Shown here one piece after another: positions 37,293 to 41,338 of a DNA stretch of 41,338 bases. Numbering within the stretch: the stretch's first letter is position 1; the number at the start of each line of letters is the position of its first letter. The DNA is from Stentor coeruleus (taxonomy: Eukaryota; Ciliophora; Heterotrichea; Heterotrichida; Stentoridae), in NCBI GenBank assembly GCA_001970955.1, contig MPUH01000656.1, positions 1-41,338 on the forward strand, given 5' to 3'. A program made the position numbers and the translations under genes. The notes under the pieces were generated by a model. It made no database searches. It saw only the letters and a program-made list of their open reading frames with translations, and was not told where the DNA came from.

Positions 37293-39158
37293 ATGGAAGA
37301 AGGAGTAATTACGAAAAAAAGGCCAAGAATAGTGTGTAATGTAGGGGATACAAAATACGAAGTAGTAAAGCATGTAGCTGCAAAATGCTTAGGCTGGCAT
37401 CTAACTGATGATTTCCTTGATGATAATTGGGACATTGAATGGACCGACAATTCAGTTTCCCCAGACAAACTAAGTAAAATGCGTCAATATCAAAAAATCA
37501 ACCACTTCCCTGGCATGTACGGTATTTGTAAAAAAAACTATTTAGCTTGGAACCTAAACCGAATGTGTAAACTTTTTCCAAACGACTACAATTTCTACCC
37601 TAAAACCTGGGTTTTACCAGGTGACTGGATTGATTTGAAAAGTAGTTGGACTAAAAACAAGTTCTTTATTTTCAAACCTGAAGCTTCATCTCAAGGCCGA
37701 GGAATTTTCCTTAAAAACAAACTCGAAGATATAAATCTTAACGAAAGATTTGTTGCTCAAGAGTATCTTAAAGACCCTTTGCTTATTGATGGGCTTAAAT
37801 TCGACCTTAGGATTTATGTTTTATTAGCTGGATGTAATCCTTTAAGAGTCTATATTCATGACCAAGGCTTAGTTAGATTAGCTACAGAAGGATTTTCTCC
37901 ACCTAATATACACAATATGAATAATATGTGTATGCATTTGACTAATTATGCAGTAAATAAAAACAACTCGAAATTTGTCTTTAACGAAGACTCAGATGCA
38001 GATGATATTGGACATAAGCGTAGTTTATCTTCAACTTTAAGTTATTTACAAGAGCAAGGATATGATATTGAAGCTTTAATGAAAAGTATTGAAGATATTA
38101 TTATGAAAACCTTATGTTCTGTACAACCTTATTTGGCACATTTGTATAAAAGTTGCCAACCTGAGGATTATTCGAATTCTATGTGTTTTGAACTTTTAGG
38201 TTTTGATGTGATATTAGACAAAAATCTTAAACCATGGGTATTAGAAGTTAATCATTCGCCTTCATTTTCTACAGATTCACCTTTGGACTGGAAAGTTAAA
38301 AAGAAAATTATAAAAGACAGTTTAGAACTATTAGGAGTTATGGCTAAGAATAGGAAAAAGTATTTTTTAGAGAGAAAAGCTGGGGCTATGAAAAGAGCTT
38401 TGACTGGGAAAAATATTAAAGAGACTAAAGAACAGAGAGAAGAAATGATGGCTATAGCTCAGTCTGAAAGGGACAAATGGGAAAACTCGCATCTTGGGGG
38501 TTTTAGGAAACTTTATCCTTGTGAAGATGAGAAATATGAGGTTTTTATAAAAGGGGCTAATGATATATACACAGAACTTACTGGGACTAATAAAAACAGA
38601 CTTAGAAAACCTTCAGAGAGTTCGCAGCCTATAAACCTTCCGAAACCAGCTAAAAACAGCATTTTCAAAAGTGCCTCACCAACTGTGATTGTAAACAAAA
38701 ACCCTAATAAAACCTCAGTCATTTTCCCAGATATAAATCTTGATAGATATTTGCCACATTTACTAACCGAAGACCCTCTATACAAAAACGACATTTCTCC
38801 AATCACTGCTTTAAAAAAAGACCCTCAAACCAAAAATAAACATGAAAACATTCTTATTCGAAGCGCAAAAGCTGATACTCTTGCTCGTCCTGACATACTT
38901 GAAACTTATGAAAACCGTTTATCCCTAGTTCAGCATATTCAAGAAGCTATATACAGAAGTAATACCAAATATAAAATGCTTGAAACCCCAGTTCTACAGA
39001 TCCATTCTATAAAACTTAATATGCCTCCAATAAAACATCATGAACCTGATTTTTTTAACGGAAAAAATATGAAAAAAATAATAATCCCAACAAAAATAAG
39101 ATTCCCAGATGGCGTATTTTTACAAGAACGGAAAACTTTAAACCAAAAAATTGTTTAA
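37293..39158 (+). CDS. Tubulin tyrosine ligase-like polyglutamylase, TTLL6/13 type
   Basis: 621 residues. The N-terminus (RIVCNVGDTKYEVVKHVA ... LGWHLTDD ... WDIEWTDN) and the block INHFPGMYGICKKNYLAWNL are those of the TTLL4/6/13 branch. The ATP-grasp core is intact: FIFKPEASSQGRGI (nucleotide-binding Lys and Gly-rich loop), DLRIYVLL, MHLTNYAVNK and LGFDVILDKNLKPWVLEVNHSPSF (Mg-binding Glu and Asn). It should add glutamate chains to tubulin tails in cilia and cortical microtubules. Residues 350-621 are basic with Ser/Pro-rich linkers (RKKYFLERKAGAMKRALTGK), as in the microtubule-binding region of TTLL6/7. The stop is TAA, 36 bp from the convergent TPR gene. Confidence 0.95.
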   Translation: MEEGVITKKRPRIVCNVGDTKYEVVKHVAAKCLGWHLTDDFLDDNWDIEWTDNSVSPDKLSKMRQYQKINHFPGMYGICKKNYLAWNLNRMCKLFPNDYNFYPKTWVLPGDWIDLKSSWTKNKFFIFKPEASSQGRGIFLKNKLEDINLNERFVAQEYLKDPLLIDGLKFDLRIYVLLAGCNPLRVYIHDQGLVRLATEGFSPPNIHNMNNMCMHLTNYAVNKNNSKFVFNEDSDADDIGHKRSLSSTLSYLQEQGYDIEALMKSIEDIIMKTLCSVQPYLAHLYKSCQPEDYSNSMCFELLGFDVILDKNLKPWVLEVNHSPSFSTDSPLDWKVKKKIIKDSLELLGVMAKNRKKYFLERKAGAMKRALTGKNIKETKEQREEMMAIAQSERDKWENSHLGGFRKLYPCEDEKYEVFIKGANDIYTELTGTNKNRLRKPSESSQPINLPKPAKNSIFKSASPTVIVNKNPNKTSVIFPDINLDRYLPHLLTEDPLYKNDISPITALKKDPQTKNKHENILIRSAKADTLARPDILETYENRLSLVQHIQEAIYRSNTKYKMLETPVLQIHSIKLNMPPIKHHEPDFFNGKNMKKIIIPTKIRFPDGVFLQERKTLNQKIV

Positions 39159-39194
39159 AATCTGTAAATTTTCATGCAAAATATAATACATTTA

Positions 39195-40529
39195 CTACAT
39201 GACTAAACATTTTTCTTCAGATTCTTCTATAGATGTATCAATAGGACTATCAGTTGGTGATTCTTGGCTTCTTGGTTGATAAGGTTTTGACAAGCTTTCT
39301 GCTCTAACTTTAAAAACCTCAACCGCGCCAATATTTATTGTCGAGTTTTCAGAGTCTTCATCAACTTCTGGGATTTCTTCACATGTTTTAATGTTTGTTT
39401 TAGGAATTTGTTTGTTAAGAGCTTTTACTGCAAGTTTGACATAATGTCTTATAAACTTTTTACCTGCGCATATAGGTTTTAGTCCATTTCTATATATAAA
39501 TTACTCTATGGTTGCTTTGTAATAATCATTAGCTTCTAAGTTTTTATTGATTTCAGTTAAAGAAATAGCCATATAATAGTTTACAATGGTATTATATGGA
39601 TCTTTTTGAAGGATTTCATTGAATAATACAATACTTTTTCTGTATTCTTGTTTGTGAAATAACTCTATGGCAAATTTGGTTTTGGGGTTTTTAAACAGCA
39701 GATGATACCCTTTTTTTACCATAATTTTGTGGATATTGCAACCAGTTTGTAATGCCTCTTCAAAGTACTGCAACATAGAAAGTATATCCCCAGTATAAAA
39801 GCATATTGTTGCTATATTGATAAGTGCTATAGGGAATTTCCTTTTGGGGATAAGATTTATAGCTAAATTATAACATTTTATAGCTTCTGCTATGCTTCCT
39901 AGTTTCCGATATGCATTTCCAGCATTATTCAACGCTTTAGCCATATTATTATCCAAATCATAAGCTCTAAGAAAATGCTTAAGTGCATCATTATATTCCT
40001 TTTTCTTCATCATACATAAACCATAACTATTATGATACTCCGCAATATTATCATTCAATTTAATAGCTTCACTAATATGCTTATAACTCTGATTATGCTT
40101 ATCTAGTTTTGCATATAATTCTGCTAGCAATGCATGAGTTTCATGATCATTTGAAACATTATCCAAATTTTGTATAAGAATTTTAAAAGCTAAATCATAA
40201 TTCTTATTCTGAATCAAAATCTGAGCGTATATTACACTTCCTTTTGGAGATAACTGAAAATCACGTTCAAGCAAATATTTAAAGCATTCATTTGCTTGTA
40301 TTGTAAGACCTTTTTCATATAATTGGCTGGCAAAAGATATGAGGATATCAGGGTTGTTAGGGTGTTTATTCAATATTTTGTCAAAGGTTAAAAAGGAATA
40401 GTCAGAAGAAAGCTGGAGGATTGAGTCTTTTAAACTGTTTTCAATGTGACTGGGTAGTTCTATTAAAGATTGTTTTTTGTTAGTGGGATAATCATCTTTT
40501 GCCAAGCATTTTGAACATTTTGTACCCAT
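39195..40529 (-). CDS. TPR protein with an N-myristoylation signal and one 15-nt intron
   Basis: Exons 40529-39505 and 39489-39195, joined across the intron 39490-39504, give 439 residues. MGTKCSKC has Gly2, Ser6 and two Cys, a textbook signal for myristoylation and palmitoylation, so it should sit on a membrane. Residues about 60-340 hold about eight TPR units, e.g. AEYHNSYGLCMMKKKEYNDA and AKALNNAGNAYRKLGSIAEA. Without splicing the frame stops at TAA just after ..YYKATIE. The second exon adds NGLKPICAGKKFIRHYVKL and an acidic Ser/Pro-rich tail ending EEKCLVM. It is a protein-interaction scaffold with unknown partner. It starts 35 bp from the stop of the coiled-coil gene on the same strand. 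Confidence 0.92.
39490..39504 (-). other. 15-nt spliceosomal intron in the TPR gene
   Basis: On the minus strand it reads gtaatttatatatag: GTAA at the 5' end, TAG at the 3' end, and it contains the premature TAA. Splicing changes the short C-terminus into one 98 residues longer that stays open until TAG at 39195-39197 and has normal codon composition. Confidence 0.92.
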
Positions 40530-40564
40530 TATAAGCAGTTTATTTAGCCATTATTAGAATTAAG

Positions 40565-41308
40565 CTAGAATAAAAGGCATCCTGTGCATGGGATATGATT
40601 ATCTTCAGCTTCTAATACTAGAGTTTCAGTCATTAAGCTATCTCTTAGTTTAAAGACCACAGAACGTAGTTCTGAGTTTTGTAAGTCTTTTTCTTGTATT
40701 TCCTTTTCATTGTTTTCTATTTTCCCCCTCATTTCGTCTATTTCGTCTTGAAGTTTTTTTAAAGTTTCATATAAGGCTTCTTCATTTGGCAATTTTACTG
40801 AACTAAAATCCAAGTCTAAGATTTGGTCTTCTTTTATTTTACTACGCGGAGTTTCCATGATAACCCTTATTCGGGAGAGCTCTTCTTTTGACTTACTACT
40901 TTCCCAAAGGATTTCACTAACTTCATTCTTAACAGTTTTAAAACCTTCCTCAAAGTTGTCAACTTCTTCATGTAGCAGCTGGTTTTGGTTCATGTATTCA
41001 GAATTCACATCTTTAAATACCTTCAACGAATCTAAAACCTTCTCTTTCATTGAATCTGTAGCTTTGACAATATCTTCAGCATCAGGATCACTCTCTGAAG
41101 TATAATCAGCAGGATCTCCTTTATTTAGTTTATCCTGCCTCGATAAAACTCTACTTTTATTAGTAGGTGTATTAGAAGATGGTGTTGACTGTTTAGTGCT
41201 TTTAGAACTAAATTCTTTATCCAAAGTTTTCCCAGGTTTTTTCGTTGAGTTTGGCTTGGATTTACTTTTTACAGTTGTTTTTTGCTTAGTCTTAAGGGTC
41301 TTTAACAT
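40565..41308 (-). CDS. Coiled-coil protein, 247 residues
   Basis: The first 75 residues are Lys/Ser/Thr/Pro-rich and disordered (MLKTLKTKQKTTVKSKSKP). An acidic linker (SESDPDAEDIVK) leads to long heptad-rich helices at about residues 85-150 and 175-232 (EEALYETLKKLQDEIDEMRG, ENNEKEIQEKDL), a clear coiled coil. The C-terminus ends HIPCTGCLLF, two Cys near the end that could be lipidated, although this is not a CaaX box. It has no recognised family. It could be a centriolar or cytoskeletal component, by analogy only. The start is 30 bp from the window end, with the promoter outside. Confidence 0.8.
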   Translation of the reverse strand: MLKTLKTKQKTTVKSKSKPNSTKKPGKTLDKEFSSKSTKQSTPSSNTPTNKSRVLSRQDKLNKGDPADYTSESDPDAEDIVKATDSMKEKVLDSLKVFKDVNSEYMNQNQLLHEEVDNFEEGFKTVKNEVSEILWESSKSKEELSRIRVIMETPRSKIKEDQILDLDFSSVKLPNEEALYETLKKLQDEIDEMRGKIENNEKEIQEKDLQNSELRSVVFKLRDSLMTETLVLEAEDNHIPCTGCLLF

Positions 41309-41338
41309 ATTACCAAATCAAATAAGTAAAAAATATGA

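Noticed and set aside
1..41338. CRISPR arrays, operons, phage or plasmid features
   Set aside because: Introns, a tRNA-Tyr intron and eukaryotic families show nuclear eukaryotic DNA. No spaced repeats of CRISPR type were seen.

Overview
The window looks like macronuclear DNA of a heterotrich ciliate close to Stentor. It is very AT-rich between genes, has short intergenic gaps and large intact ORFs, and uses ciliate-typical families (TTLL glutamylase, MORN, TPR, TBC, alpha-carbonic anhydrase, truncated globin). Three 15-nt introns can be placed, at 1503-1517, 9391-9405 and 39490-39504. Each restores a conserved or continuous reading frame. Tryptophan is read from TGG in all long intact ORFs, and TGA, TAA and TAG are all used as stops, so the code appears standard. 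This fits Stentor better than Blepharisma, where TGA encodes Trp. The species call is inference.

Layout. 1-2.7 kb: coiled-coil protein, L-type lectin cargo receptor, secreted or membrane protein. 2.7-3.7 kb: 44-bp tandem repeat and a decayed Merlin/ISXO2-like transposase. 3.8-5.2 kb: Lys-rich gene with a frameshift, an in-frame TGA and an assembly artefact. 5.5-6.6 kb: TBC RabGAP. 7.8-8.1 kb: tRNA-Tyr with a 10-nt intron and a decayed copy beside it. 8.2-10.7 kb: small ORF, ZSWIM2-like E3 ligase and membrane J-protein. 12.5-16 kb: small basic protein, MORN protein and stand-alone IBR zinc protein. 17.9-19.5 kb: hypothetical protein and DIX-like protein. 19.6-20.7 kb: broken gene. 20.8-22.5 kb: secreted protein and UBA-UAS-UBX p97 adaptor. 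22.7-23.1 kb: structured non-coding RNA of unknown class. 23.5-25.5 kb: decayed gene with an HExxH motif and a 75-bp insertion. 27.3-28.2 kb: alpha-carbonic anhydrase. 29.6-30.4 kb: basic hypothetical protein. 31-33.5 kb: two truncated-globin genes, the second broken. 33.6-36.1 kb: 839-aa conserved-looking protein split by an assembly artefact. 37.3-41.3 kb: TTLL6/13-like glutamylase, N-myristoylated TPR protein and coiled-coil protein.

There is no operon logic. Genes lie on both strands, several pairs end within 10-40 bp of each other, and functions are housekeeping or cytoskeletal and ciliary (TTLL, MORN), membrane traffic (lectin, TBC, perhaps DIX) and ubiquitin/p97 (ZSWIM2-like, UBX, IBR). 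The most unusual property is the number of half-decayed genes in the gaps, along with several single-base frame changes at A-runs. These need raw-read checks before they are interpreted. Two single-N positions flanked by perfect direct repeats are clear scaffolding artefacts.
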